Shown here: piece after piece, positions 9,401 through 18,322 of the stretch
How positions within the stretch are numbered: position 1 is the stretch's first letter
Layout of the letters: the number at the start of each line of letters is the position of its first letter
NCBI RefSeq assembly: GCF_042658845.1
Contig: NZ_JBHSRI010000025.1
Span: forward strand, 248,001-312,000
Direction of reading: 5' to 3'
DNA: 64,000 nt
Source of the DNA: Paenisporosarcina macmurdoensis
Lineage (GTDB): Bacteria; Bacillota; Bacilli; Bacillales_A; Planococcaceae
Position numbers and translations under genes: made by a program
Notes under the pieces: generated by a model
Told to the model about the DNA's origin: nothing
The model's input: the letters and a program-made list of their open reading frames with translations, nothing else
Databases searched by the model: none

Positions 9401-10468
9401 TTATTGAGTCAAAGGTTGGAAAGGGAAGTCCATCCAAAAAGTATGATGAGTGCCATCTGTATCTAGACCGATATCGCCTTTATGTGCAGTGATAATGCTT
9501 TGGCTAATGGCAAGCCCAAGACCGGCACCGTTGGACTTAGTGCTTCTTGATTCTTCCAGACGATAAAAACGTTCAAAGATCATGGCCTTTTTATCAGAAT
9601 CAATAAATTGACCAGAATGAGTGAAGGTTATGATATATCTATTATTTTTTATCTCACCATTAATCTTCAAGGATGTTCCCGTATTGTAATCAAGGATGTT
9701 TTGAAGCACGTTAGTAAAGACTTGCATAAGACCATCCCTATTGCCCAGTATCTCAGCATCCTCAATATTAACGTCCATATCCGTGATTTGATTCTGTAGT
9801 TTTAATTGAAAGGCTGTTAATGACTCTGACAGCACATTGTTAATTGCTACTTGATCAAATTGTTTTTCTGAAAAATAAAGTCCGTTATTCCAATAATTTA
9901 ATTCTGTAATAAGCTCAACAATTCTTGTGATTCGGCGGGATTCTTCCAACAGTGAACCAAATAATTCAGGGTTCCCATCAATTACTTTGTTTTGCAGTGC
10001 TTCTAGATAACCGTTTATATTGGTCAATGGCGTCCGAAGCTCGTGTGCAATATCCTTCAGCATTTCTTCCCGTTGTTCTTGAACGGAAGAGAGCGTTTCT
10101 GACATTGAATTGAAGTTTTCAATTAGTCCCTTTAATTCTCCTGTAGCAGAACTTTCAATTTTGGAAGGTGTTTTGCCTTCTTTGATTTCTTTTGCAGCAA
10201 TCGATAACTGCTTAATGGGACCAACAATTTTTTTAACTGTAAAATAATGAAACAATCCTGCAATAATAAATGTCACAATGCTGACTTTCCAAAGGAATCC
10301 ATTTAATGTATCAACAAATTCCTGTCCAGTGACTTGTTGAGAATTGACCAAATAGCAGGCATAATCCGTCACAGACAAAGCAGCAAGGAGAATGACGAGC
10401 AGGATAACGAGGCTATTCAACGCCACCAGTCTTAACAATAGGTTGGATACCTTTCTAAAGACCCACAA
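9401..10468 (-). CDS. two-component sensor histidine kinase
   Basis: A 355-residue kinase: two membrane helices (about 13-36 and 60-78) around a very short external loop, a HAMP domain (about 79-130), the phosphoacceptor box AHELRTPLTNINGYLEA (H142), and an ATPase domain with an N-box-like stretch and the G-box GAGLGLAIS. The short loop suggests sensing within the membrane or of envelope state. It overlaps the response regulator gene by 14 bases, so the pair is co-translated. Confidence 0.92.
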   Translation of the reverse strand: MWVFRKVSNLLLRLVALNSLVILLVILLAALSVTDYACYLVNSQQVTGQEFVDTLNGFLWKVSIVTFIIAGLFHYFTVKKIVGPIKQLSIAAKEIKEGKTPSKIESSATGELKGLIENFNSMSETLSSVQEQREEMLKDIAHELRTPLTNINGYLEALQNKVIDGNPELFGSLLEESRRITRIVELITELNYWNNGLYFSEKQFDQVAINNVLSESLTAFQLKLQNQITDMDVNIEDAEILGNRDGLMQVFTNVLQNILDYNTGTSLKINGEIKNNRYIITFTHSGQFIDSDKKAMIFERFYRLEESRSTKSNGAGLGLAISQSIITAHKGDIGLDTDGTHHTFWMDFPFQPLTQ

Positions 10469-11162
10469 ATTTATACCCCATTCCTCTCACAGTCTGAATA
10501 TAATCTTTGGGTGTCTTTTCACCAATCTTTCCTCTCAAATGCTTGATATGAACATCAATGGTTCGGTCGGATACAGATTTTTCATTATTTTCATAAATAA
10601 TATTTAAGATTTGTTCCCTGGATAAAACCTGACTGGGATGTTGCATAAATGTATGGAGCAGCTTAAATTCGAAGTGGGTTAATTCAAGCTTTTCTCCATT
10701 TATCCATGCTTCGCCTTTTGCCGGTTTAATCGTAAATCCTGTAAAACTTAACTTTCCGCAACGGCTTGCCGTTCTTCTTAACACAGCTTCGATTCTAACC
10801 ATCAATTCAGCAGGGCTGAAAGGCTTGGTAACATAGTCATCAGCCCCTAATTTGAAGCCTTCTATTTTATTTTTTTCAGTAGCTTTTGCCGTAAGCATGA
10901 TAATAGGCATCATATTTTTCAAATCTTCACGCACCCATCTGCAGATCTCTTCACCGCTAATTCCAGGTAACATGAGATCAAGGATCAAAATACATGGATC
11001 GAACTGTTGAATTTTTTCCTTTGCTTCAGCTCCATTACTAGCTTCAATGACCTCATAACCGTCCTTGATTAAATAAATCTTAATGAGATTCCGGATTTTT
11101 GGATCATCTTCTACAATTAATACAGATTTGCCAATGAGATTCGTTTGATTCAAGTTTTTCAC
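10455..11162 (-). CDS. OmpR/PhoB-family response regulator
   Basis: A 235-residue regulator: receiver domain with acidic pocket VEDDPKI and phosphoacceptor LDLMLPG (D62), the conserved Lys in VTKPFSPAEL, then a winged-helix DNA-binding domain at about 135-235 ending in RTIDVHIKHLRGKIG and VRGMGYKF. AAAGGTG lies before the ATG. Members of this family bind tandem direct repeats, and two such sites with identical spacing lie on the minus strand at 9355-9386 and 11425-11454. Confidence 0.93.
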   Translation of the reverse strand: MKNLNQTNLIGKSVLIVEDDPKIRNLIKIYLIKDGYEVIEASNGAEAKEKIQQFDPCILILDLMLPGISGEEICRWVREDLKNMMPIIMLTAKATEKNKIEGFKLGADDYVTKPFSPAELMVRIEAVLRRTASRCGKLSFTGFTIKPAKGEAWINGEKLELTHFEFKLLHTFMQHPSQVLSREQILNIIYENNEKSVSDRTIDVHIKHLRGKIGEKTPKDYIQTVRGMGYKFVGL

Positions 11163-11270
11163 CTTTTCTACATTTGAAATATTCTTATGTTCTTCATTAA
11201 TAATTATTTAAGCAATCCTGCCATCTACAAAGATATTACTTAATCCAATAATAAACCCAATGGACCTCAT

Positions 11271-11399
11271 CTATAGCGTTGTACGATTGACTAGCATTTT
11301 AGATTTTTCCATCTTACCGCCAGTTAAATGAGTGATATAGGTAGTAACTGAGGGAAAAGACAGCATCCCCCTGCTAAAAAATAGCCTAATGTCATTCAT
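11271..11399 (-). CDS. possible short protein, 42 aa
   Basis: A 43-codon frame with ATG at 11399 preceded by AAAGGA at eight bases, lying directly downstream of the 11425-11454 promoter-like site. The product has no recognised motif; an alternative frame over the same DNA would encode a short hydrophobic segment containing GGCCLFPQ. It may be a small regulated protein, a leader, or the remnant of a gene. Only the promoter and ribosome binding site argue for it. Confidence 0.3.
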   Translation of the reverse strand: MNDIRLFFSRGMLSFPSVTTYITHLTGGKMEKSKMLVNRTTL

Positions 11400-11424
11400 A
11401 ACAACATTCCTTTACCATCCATTA

Positions 11425-11454
11425 TGAATGGGGTTTGTTAATGTTTGATTAAGA
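11425..11454 (-). promoter_or_regulatory. second direct-repeat response-regulator site and promoter
   Basis: Minus strand: TTAATC, five bases, TTAACA, nine bases, CATAAT. It matches the osmC-operon site at 9355 in order, spacing and flanks (ATGAA next to GTTTGTTAA on the plus strand). It points toward the 11271 short frame and the response regulator gene, so autoregulation is possible. Confidence 0.5.
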
Positions 11455-11546
11455 AAAACCATTTTTGATTAATTGTTTCAATTCCAATGAATACTGTTGT
11501 TCCTTCAGAGATCTAGTAATTAAAGTCCCAGTTAAATTATACAAAA

Positions 11547-11580
11547 AAGTCGTTAAAGCATAATTGCTTTGACGACTTTT
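11547..11580. terminator. bidirectional terminator-like hairpin
   Basis: AAGTCGTTAAAGCA pairs with TGCTTTGACGACTT (one G-T) and is flanked by A and T runs on both sides. The remaining intergenic DNA (11163-11952, about 790 bases) has the short frame and promoter listed separately. I see nothing convincing at 11590-11940; the reverse frame 11449-11691 runs through the hairpin and is rejected. Confidence 0.6.
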
Positions 11581-11952
11581 CTTATTGTCCAAAAGGAATA
11601 CCGAACCATATGGAAATAGCAATTGTACAGTAGTTTGGCATATATACAGGTAATTCCTGTTCCTCTTGATTTGGACACTATCGCACTTCATTTCTATCTA
11701 CTAGAAAAGAAGCAGCGATTTCCCTCAAACTATCAACCTCATAGAAAAATGTACTTGCGGCAACCCTGAACATTAGTGGCTAACGTTCTTTTTTGTTTAT
11801 ATATATTGATTATTGTTAACAATGAATGTAAGAGATTTGTCATTTCTAGTTTTGCTTTTTTAACTTATAAAACGCGAAACTTAATTGTCTTTTACGTTGA
11901 GGTATAGGGGAACAAACAAAGGATACCTCTGGATTTCTTTAAACAGGAGACG

Positions 11953-12936
11953 GTGAGTACAGTGAAAAAGTGGTTTCAAAAGAAAAAAAGTGAATCAAAA
12001 GAATCGGCAAAAGAATCTACAAAGGAATCAAATGAAAATCTTTCTGAAATCATGAGTCGATTAAACAAATCCAGTGATTTTATTAGCTATTCCAATGACC
12101 ATTCTTCGAGTACTTTATCTATTTCATATTTTAAATCATTGATTGACGTAGAAATATTGCATCGTGATATTCTTGCTCACATCAACGACAAACCAGTACG
12201 AACGTATGAAGAGTTAAAGGCGTCTATTCCGGTTGAAAATATTATGATTACAAGTGAGATTGATAAAATTGAAAAATTGATATTAACCGGATTTGTCATG
12301 ATTCAATTGAATGAAAAGGATAATATGTGCGCATTAGTCCGGGCAGAATTGCGAATTGGCCGGGCTATTTCAATCCCTGAAGTGGAATATAGCGTGATTG
12401 GACCAAAAGAATCATTTGTAGAATCTTTAGATAGCAATCTTAATCTGATACGTAAACGACTGCCTATATCTGATTTGCAAACGAAAGAGATAATGGTTGG
12501 CACTCTTACGAAAACGAGAGTGGCAGTTCTTTATATTGAAAAAATTGCAGATGAAGAAAATGTGAATACCGTCATTCAGCGACTTAACGATATTGAATTT
12601 GATCAGATCATAGATAGCTCCTATATTGCACAGATAATTTCGGATAACCAGAATTCGCCGTTTCCACAGCTGTTGGATACGGAACGGCCGGACCGGGTGG
12701 CTGCTGTATTAGCGGAAGGAAAAGTGGTGATTCTTGTAAACGGCTCTCCTCAAGCATTGATAGGACCAACCACACTGGTCGAATTTTTTTCTGCTTTTGA
12801 AGATTATTATTTATCATGGCATATTGCATCGATTTTCCGTATTATACGGCTGTTTGCGGTTGCCTTTTCTATTTTCTCAACCCCGATTTACGTTGCTGTC
12901 GTCACCTATCACTATGAATTAATTCAAAAGAGTTAA
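11953..12936 (+). CDS. GerA-type spore germination protein, N-terminal part (split by frameshift)
   Basis: A 327-residue frame covering the cytoplasmic N-terminal domain and the first membrane helices of a GerA-family germinant receptor A subunit. An acidic/lysine-rich start (about 8-30) is followed by the domain containing ERPDRVAAVLAEGKV and LVNGSPQALIGPTT. It ends YHYELIQKS-stop exactly where intact GerA proteins continue into a conserved VTLVASRSNVPFPP segment. That segment is encoded one frame over from 12936. Adding one T in AGTTAATG (12931-12938) would restore a single frame of about 508 residues, the family's normal length. GTG 11953 or GTG 11962 may be the start (AGGAGA at 11945-11950). 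Confidence 0.85.
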   Translation: MSTVKKWFQKKKSESKESAKESTKESNENLSEIMSRLNKSSDFISYSNDHSSSTLSISYFKSLIDVEILHRDILAHINDKPVRTYEELKASIPVENIMITSEIDKIEKLILTGFVMIQLNEKDNMCALVRAELRIGRAISIPEVEYSVIGPKESFVESLDSNLNLIRKRLPISDLQTKEIMVGTLTKTRVAVLYIEKIADEENVNTVIQRLNDIEFDQIIDSSYIAQIISDNQNSPFPQLLDTERPDRVAAVLAEGKVVILVNGSPQALIGPTTLVEFFSAFEDYYLSWHIASIFRIIRLFAVAFSIFSTPIYVAVVTYHYELIQKS

Positions 12937-13481
12937 TGGTTACGCTTGTCGCGTCAAGAAGTAATGTGCCATTTCCACCAATACTAGAAGTAATATTTTT
13001 GGAAATGGCCATTGAGCTGTTACGTGAAGCTGGGGCAAGATTACCCACAAAAATTGGACAAACAATCGGTATTGTTGGGGGTATTGTAATTGGAACAGCG
13101 GCAGTTGAAGCTGCACTGGTGAGTAATGTTTTGCTTATTATCGTAGCTCTGGCAGCACTCGCTTCGTTTACCACTCCCATATATAAGATGAACAATTCGA
13201 TTCGATTGATTCGTTTTCCTTTTCTCTTATTTGCCCAGTTATGGGGATTAGTCGGCGTAGTTCTCTGCTTTTGCTTTTTGCTTGTTCACTTAGTTCGGCT
13301 AACATCATTAGGCAGGCCATTTTTAGAACCAATTTACCCGCCGCGTTGGGCCGATATGCAAGATGCACTTATACGTTTGCCATTTTCATCCCAATCGAAA
13401 AGACCTAGTTTGTTGCGGACAAAAGATTCGAAACGTTTTAATAAAAAACAAGCGAACGAAAAGAAAGATATCGATGAATAA
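12936..13481 (+). CDS. GerA-type spore germination protein, C-terminal part (split by frameshift)
   Basis: A 181-residue frame whose ATG overlaps the stop of the N-terminal part (TAATG). It holds the remaining membrane helices with the conserved family segments VASRSNVPFPP, REAGARLPTKIGQTIGIVGG and ALASFTTPIY, and a basic cytoplasmic tail. It has no ribosome binding site of its own apart from coupling at TAATG. Either the gene is inactivated, the break is a sequencing error, or the two halves are co-translated. The B and C subunit genes downstream are intact. Confidence 0.85.
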   Translation: MVTLVASRSNVPFPPILEVIFLEMAIELLREAGARLPTKIGQTIGIVGGIVIGTAAVEAALVSNVLLIIVALAALASFTTPIYKMNNSIRLIRFPFLLFAQLWGLVGVVLCFCFLLVHLVRLTSLGRPFLEPIYPPRWADMQDALIRLPFSSQSKRPSLLRTKDSKRFNKKQANEKKDIDE

Positions 13482-13510
13482 AATTTGGATGGTTAGAAGG
13501 AGGTGGGAAA

Positions 13511-14602
13511 ATGCCAACAGCGATTAAAGAACGATTTCTTGTATCGCCTTTTCTTGTTTTTTTTCTTGTTCATACCATTCAAATAGGAATTGGAGTACTG
13601 GGGTTCCAGAGATACATCGCCAAATCTGCAGGTTATGACGCCTGGATCGCTGTATTAGCTTTTGGGCTTATAGTCAATCTCCTGATTTGGATGATTTATA
13701 GCATAATGAAAAAGGGGAAGGGAGATATCACGGTCATTCATAGGGATCTATTCGGAAAATGGATAGGTGGCCTGTTTAGTTTATTTTTTCTCGTGTACTT
13801 ATTATTTTTTGCGATTACCGTCCTCCGCACATTTATTGAGGTTATTCAGGTTTGGATGTTTCCGGATTTAAAAGTGTGGTCATTTAGCCTGTTGTTTCTG
13901 TTACTTACCTATTACGTGGTTTCCGGGGGATTTCGAACCGTAGCAGGTGTGAGCTTTTTTGGAGTAATTTTGCCCTTATACTTGCTGTTAACCATATGGT
14001 TTCCGTTAGAGTTTGCAGATTTTAGAAATTTATTACCAATCTTTGACCATAGCATAAAAGAAATCGCCATCTCGACGAAAGCATCAGCACTAAGCTTTCT
14101 AGGATTTGAAACACTGTTTATTTTTTACCCCTTTATCAAACAGCCGGAAAAATCTCAAAAATGGGCCCATTTCGGGGCACTTTTCACGACATTTTTTTAT
14201 CTTTTGGTAACGGTCGTATCGTTTGCTTATTACAGTGAAAAACAGCTAGAAGGGACCGTCTGGGCAACATTAAGTATGTGGAAAATTGTGGAGATGCCAT
14301 TCGTCGAGCGATTCGAATATATTGGGATTGCAACCTATGCGCTGGTCATATTGCCCAACATCTGTCTTGCAATATGGTCTTCCAGCAGAGGGGTTAAGCA
14401 GTTATTTGGCGTCACGCAGCATACGGCCTTAATTGTATTGCTTGTCATTACTTTTGTCGTGAATTGTTTGCTGACAGATCGGAGTAGTGTTGACATGTTA
14501 AATACAAACGTATCTAAAATAGGCTTTTACTTCATTTTTCTTTATATACCATTTTTATATTTTATCTCCCATATCCATCATAAAGTGAGGGGGAAAGGAT
14601 GA
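13511..14602 (+). CDS. GerB-type spore germination permease
   Basis: A 363-residue membrane protein with about ten helices, of the amino acid/polyamine permease-related endospore germination permease family. It starts after AAGGAGGTGGG. It begins with a basic segment then LVSPFLVFFLVHTIQIGIGV, typical of the family N-terminus. The B subunit binds or senses the germinant in the spore inner membrane together with the A and C subunits. It overlaps the C gene by four bases (ATGA), showing tight coupling. Confidence 0.92.
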   Translation: MPTAIKERFLVSPFLVFFLVHTIQIGIGVLGFQRYIAKSAGYDAWIAVLAFGLIVNLLIWMIYSIMKKGKGDITVIHRDLFGKWIGGLFSLFFLVYLLFFAITVLRTFIEVIQVWMFPDLKVWSFSLLFLLLTYYVVSGGFRTVAGVSFFGVILPLYLLLTIWFPLEFADFRNLLPIFDHSIKEIAISTKASALSFLGFETLFIFYPFIKQPEKSQKWAHFGALFTTFFYLLVTVVSFAYYSEKQLEGTVWATLSMWKIVEMPFVERFEYIGIATYALVILPNICLAIWSSSRGVKQLFGVTQHTALIVLLVITFVVNCLLTDRSSVDMLNTNVSKIGFYFIFLYIPFLYFISHIHHKVRGKG

Positions 14603-15660
14603 TAAAGCCGTTTATCATTCTGTTGTTATTTATTTCATCTATACTTACAGGTTGTGTAAGAACAAAAATATTGGATGACCTTCACTTAGACTCTGCTATA
14701 GGATACGATTATGTTGACAAAGACCTTATTCAGGCGACAGTTGTGGTCCCCATCTATAATCCTGATAAGTCCATTTCGAGTGAAACGTTTACGGAAACTT
14801 CTTCGCTTAGTAAAGAAATTCTCGTCAAAATAGATACAAAATCTCCGAAATCTGTAGAAACTGGGAAGCTGGAATTGGTTCTCTTCAGCAGCGAACTTGC
14901 CGGTCAAGGAATCTTTGAACTTGTGGATAATTTCCAACGTGATCCAAATGTAACGACAAATCTCTCGTTGGCTGTTGTAGATGGTGAAGTAAAAGAGCTG
15001 TTAACCACACAATTTAAGAACGAGGACACCGGGAGGTATGTTTCCGAAATCATCGAGCAAAACACGAATCTGGGATTGATACCAAAGAAGGATCTTCACC
15101 AATATATGTTTGATTATTATTCAACAGGAAAAGATCCATATTTACCTTTACTGAAATTGGAGAATGACCAAGTGGAGGTTAGCGGTATCGCATTGTTTGA
15201 TAAGGATAAATTGGTGGGTCAAATCGATTTCAGTGAATTGTTTGTGTTTACTGTGTTAGCTGAAACCTCGAAAAATGGTTCTTACAAGGTTCAAAATGAC
15301 ACCTTTGTCCGAAACCTTGGATCAAAAAGAAAATTTATAGTCAGTAACAATAAAACAAATCCAGAAATCACAATAAATATTCAAATTGATGGAATCATCA
15401 GGCAACACTCCGGTGAAAAAATTCAACAGAAAAAATTGTATGAAAAAATCGAAAAACAAATGGAACAAGATATAAAGGAAGAAGCAGAAATAATGATTAA
15501 AAAGTTACAAGCGTTAAAGGTTGATCCGCTTGGGCTTGGAGAACAGGTCCGAAGTCGGACAAGGAATTGGGACGAGAAAAAGTGGTACGATATGTACCCA
15601 ACTATTAATGTGAAGGTAAAAGTGGATGTCAAAATTACGGAGTCAGGAGTGGTTGAGTAA
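14599..15660 (+). CDS. GerC-type germination lipoprotein
   Basis: A 353-residue lipoprotein with a signal peptide and lipobox SILTGC (C19). The rest is the three-domain Ger(x)C fold, recognisable by PTINVKVKVDVKITESG at the C-terminus, a form commonly seen in this family. It sits on the outer face of the spore inner membrane in the receptor complex. It is the last gene of the operon; a strong hairpin follows at 15817. Confidence 0.92.
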   Translation: MIKPFIILLLFISSILTGCVRTKILDDLHLDSAIGYDYVDKDLIQATVVVPIYNPDKSISSETFTETSSLSKEILVKIDTKSPKSVETGKLELVLFSSELAGQGIFELVDNFQRDPNVTTNLSLAVVDGEVKELLTTQFKNEDTGRYVSEIIEQNTNLGLIPKKDLHQYMFDYYSTGKDPYLPLLKLENDQVEVSGIALFDKDKLVGQIDFSELFVFTVLAETSKNGSYKVQNDTFVRNLGSKRKFIVSNNKTNPEITINIQIDGIIRQHSGEKIQQKKLYEKIEKQMEQDIKEEAEIMIKKLQALKVDPLGLGEQVRSRTRNWDEKKWYDMYPTINVKVKVDVKITESGVVE

Positions 15661-15816
15661 TGAACATTATCTTCAACATTGGATGAAGCCAGTCTAATTG
15701 TGAAGACAGATGCTATCTATTAAGCATTCTCGAAGGTGTCTACTGTATGACTAATTCCAATAGTAGATTATCCATAATTGAACCGTTTCCAGAGATGAGG
15801 TACCCTCACTTTCATA

Positions 15817-15858
15817 AAAGCTGCGGCTGAAATAGCATCTTCAGCCGCAGCTTTTATT
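15817..15858 (+). terminator. strong terminator after ger operon
   Basis: AAAGCTGCGGCTGA at 15817-15830 pairs perfectly with TCAGCCGCAGCTTT at 15841-15854 followed by TATTT. Nothing gene-like lies between here and the promoter at 16021. Confidence 0.85.
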
Positions 15859-16020
15859 TGCAGAGATTTGATTCGACAATAATTTCCCAGGAAATATCTA
15901 TTTTTTCGACATGATTTGCAGAACAAACCATCGTTATCTCATCATGCAGTCAGTTTTGGATTCTTAAAAGATCTGAAAATCTCGGTTAGTACTGCGTGTA
16001 ATAGAATAAAGCTCAAACAA

Positions 16021-16082
16021 TTGACAATCTGAAACATACGTGTTAAATTTATCTCACATTAAAGATATATCAATTCAAGATA
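16021..16082 (+). promoter_or_regulatory. promoter and MhqR-type operator for the MarR gene
   Basis: TTGACA at 16021-16026, 17 bases, TAAATT at 16044-16049. Just downstream lies the imperfect palindrome ATATATCAATTCAAGATA at 16065-16082, which resembles the MhqR operator pattern TATCTTGAATTCAAGATA. Placed over the transcription start it would give autorepression. Confidence 0.6.
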
Positions 16083-16117
16083 AATAAATTTAACATATAT
16101 TGAAAGAAGGGATACGA

Positions 16118-16552
16118 GTGGTAGTAGCTAATAATAAATTAAAAGCAGTTACAGTTATGCTTCGTGCTTCCCAAGCTGTTCAAGAAGTATTGAAGAAGAA
16201 TATAGCCTTACATGGATTGAACCAAACTGAATTCGCTGTTTTGGAATTGTTGTATCATAAAGGGGATCAGCCAATCCAAATTATTGGTAAGAAGATTCTT
16301 ATTTCAAGTGGCAGTATCACGTATGTAGTAGATAAGTTGGAGCAGAAGAATTTTGCTATACGTAAAGCATGTCCAACTGATCGTCGTGTGACTTTTGCGG
16401 CAATCACTAGTCAAGGTAAGACATTTATGGATGAACATTTCCCGAAGCATGAAGCTAAGATTGAAGAAATCTTTGAACAGTTATCAGAAGATGAAATTAA
16501 TGACACGATTGAACTTCTTAAACGAATTGGTCATCATGCCGCAAAATTATAA
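16118..16552 (+). CDS. mhqR: MarR-family regulator, MhqR-like
   Basis: A 144-residue winged-helix repressor. GTG at 16118 is chosen because AGAAGG at 16105-16110 precedes it by seven bases; TTG at 16100 has none. The core TEFAVLELLYHKGDQPIQ and SSGSITYVVDKLE are close to B. subtilis MhqR as I know it, a repressor released by quinones and catechols. It is followed by a ring-cleaving dioxygenase and an FMN reductase, the same gene content MhqR controls. Palindromic operators precede both this gene and the dioxygenase. Confidence 0.85.
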   Translation: MVVANNKLKAVTVMLRASQAVQEVLKKNIALHGLNQTEFAVLELLYHKGDQPIQIIGKKILISSGSITYVVDKLEQKNFAIRKACPTDRRVTFAAITSQGKTFMDEHFPKHEAKIEEIFEQLSEDEINDTIELLKRIGHHAAKL

Positions 16553-16568
16553 AAAATTTTTAAATATA

Positions 16569-16586
16569 TATCTTGAATTAAAGATA
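16569..16586 (+). promoter_or_regulatory. MhqR-type operator before the dioxygenase gene
   Basis: TATCTTGAATTAAAGATA has perfect TATCTT/AAGATA arms and matches the site at 16065. A partial second copy (TCGAGGATA) follows. It lies 35 bases before the dioxygenase start and would control the downstream genes. Confidence 0.6.
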
Positions 16587-16620
16587 TTCAAATCGAGGAT
16601 AAATTAAAGGAGGAAAAACC

Positions 16621-17604
16621 ATGAATCATTTAAAAGGAATTCACCACGTAACAGCTATCACAAGTAGTGCAGAAAAGAACTACGAGTTTTTCACATATGT
16701 ATTGGGTATGCGATTAGTGAAGAAAACAGTGAACCAAGATGATATTAAAACATATCATTTATTCTTTGCGGACGACAAAGGCAGTGCTGGAACGGACATG
16801 ACGTTTTTTGATTTCCCAAACATACCAAAAGGGATTCACGGTACAAATGAGATTTCCAAAACATCATTCCGAGTACCAACTGATGCAGCACTTAACTATT
16901 GGGTAAAACGTTTTGACCGATTAGAAGTTAAGCATACAGGTATTCAAGACCAGTTTGGTAAAAAGACAGTATCATTCGTAGATTTTGACGACCAACAGTA
17001 TCAACTGATTTCAGATGAGTTCAATAAAGGTATTGCTTCTGGTACCCCATGGCAAAAAGGACCGATTCCGTTGGAGTTTGCGATTAGAGGTTTAGGTCCG
17101 ATTTTCGTCCGTATTGCGGATGTGAATTACTTTAAACAAATTTTAGAAAAAGCCATGTTGTTTAAAGAAATTGCTGTTGAAGGATCTTATCATTTATTTG
17201 AAGTTGGAGAAGGCGGTAACGGTGCACAAGTTATTGTTGAGCATAATGACGTTTTGCCAGATGGTCAACAAGGCTTCGGTACAGTTCACCACGTGGCCTT
17301 CCGAGTAGAAGACAGAGCAGTTTTAGATGAGTGGACGGATCGCCTTGAGAATCTTGGCTTCCGAACATCAGGTTATGTGAATCGTCACTTCTTTGAATCA
17401 CTGTATACACGAGTTACACCACAGATTTTATTTGAATTTGCAACGGATGGTCCTGGATTCATGGGTGACGAACCGTATGAAACAGTTGGTGAAAAGCTTT
17501 CGTTACCACCATTTTTAGAACCAAACCGTGAACAAATTGAAAAACTTGTGCGACCAATTGATACAGTACGAAGCACAAAAGTGTTTGAAAAAAAATATGA
17601 ATAA
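16621..17604 (+). CDS. ring-cleaving dioxygenase (two-VOC-domain, MhqA/MhqO type)
   Basis: A 327-residue glyoxalase/extradiol dioxygenase-fold enzyme with two VOC modules (about 1-140 and 150-300). Likely metal ligands are His in GIHHVTAIT, His in GTVHHVAFRVED and Glu in ILFEFATDGPG. Family members open hydroquinone or catechol rings and protect against quinone stress. It starts after AAAGGAGG. The gene lies under a palindromic operator of the adjacent MhqR-like repressor, which supports the assignment. Confidence 0.9.
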   Translation: MNHLKGIHHVTAITSSAEKNYEFFTYVLGMRLVKKTVNQDDIKTYHLFFADDKGSAGTDMTFFDFPNIPKGIHGTNEISKTSFRVPTDAALNYWVKRFDRLEVKHTGIQDQFGKKTVSFVDFDDQQYQLISDEFNKGIASGTPWQKGPIPLEFAIRGLGPIFVRIADVNYFKQILEKAMLFKEIAVEGSYHLFEVGEGGNGAQVIVEHNDVLPDGQQGFGTVHHVAFRVEDRAVLDEWTDRLENLGFRTSGYVNRHFFESLYTRVTPQILFEFATDGPGFMGDEPYETVGEKLSLPPFLEPNREQIEKLVRPIDTVRSTKVFEKKYE

Positions 17605-17679
17605 CGAGGGATTGTAAATGAACTTTTTTAAAACTTATTTGGTGCAAACAAAAATACACAACAAACAGGAGGAAATGAC

Positions 17680-18219
17680 ATGTTAAAAATAGGGATAGTT
17701 TTAGGTAGTACACGTGAAGGAAGAGTTAGTCCACAAGTAGGGGAATGGGTTAAAGAACTAGCAGATAAACGCGGAGACGCTGAGTATAAAATCATCGACA
17801 TCGCAGAATTCAAATTACCACTATTAGGTGAAGCAGGTGGCGATGCATCTGGCGCAGCAGCTTGGTCAGCTCAAATTAATGGCTGTGACGGATTCGTATT
17901 CATCGCTCAAGAATACAACCACTCGATCACGGGTGCATTGAAAAATGCTCTAGATTACTTACGTGATGAGTGGAACAATAAAGCAGCCGGAATCGTATCA
18001 TACGGTTCAGTAGGTGGTGCTCGTGCAACTGAACATTTACGCGGAATTCTAAGTGAATTATCTGTAGCGCATGTACGCGTACATCCAGCGTTGTCATTAT
18101 TTACTGACTTCAAAAATGGCTCAGTATTCAAACCAGCAGATGTGCAAAAAGATTCAGTAAACCAAATGTTGGACCAAGTAGTTTCTTGGACTGCGGCATT
18201 AAAAACAGTACGAAAATAA
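17680..18219 (+). CDS. NADPH-dependent FMN reductase / quinone reductase-like flavoprotein
   Basis: A 179-residue flavodoxin-like protein. The FMN phosphate loop is GSTREGR near residue 9, and YNHSITGALKNALDYL near 80 is the typical FMN_red segment that follows. Enzymes of this family reduce quinones or azo compounds by two electrons. It starts after AACAGGAGG and follows the dioxygenase by 75 bases, completing a quinone-detoxification operon. Strong terminator at 18264. Confidence 0.9.
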   Translation: MLKIGIVLGSTREGRVSPQVGEWVKELADKRGDAEYKIIDIAEFKLPLLGEAGGDASGAAAWSAQINGCDGFVFIAQEYNHSITGALKNALDYLRDEWNNKAAGIVSYGSVGGARATEHLRGILSELSVAHVRVHPALSLFTDFKNGSVFKPADVQKDSVNQMLDQVVSWTAALKTVRK

Positions 18220-18263
18220 AGGATTGTGGGTAAAACAATTCTTACCATAATAGATTGCATAAG

Positions 18264-18297
18264 AAACGAGCTGTGACTATGTCACAGCTCGTTTTTT
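18264..18297. terminator. terminator, ACGAGCTGTGAC family
   Basis: AAACGAGCTGTGAC (18264-18277), loop TAT, GTCACAGCTCGTTT (18281-18294), then TTTT. It serves the plus-strand mhq cluster and possibly the convergent STAS gene. The same stem recurs at 32011 and in part at 6047 and 56337. Confidence 0.9.
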
Positions 18298-18322
18298 CGT
18301 CCATAAATGAATTAGTAATTAT

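Noticed and set aside
11449..11691. 80-aa reverse-strand frame
   Set aside because: Runs through a strong bidirectional terminator hairpin and has no ribosome binding site.
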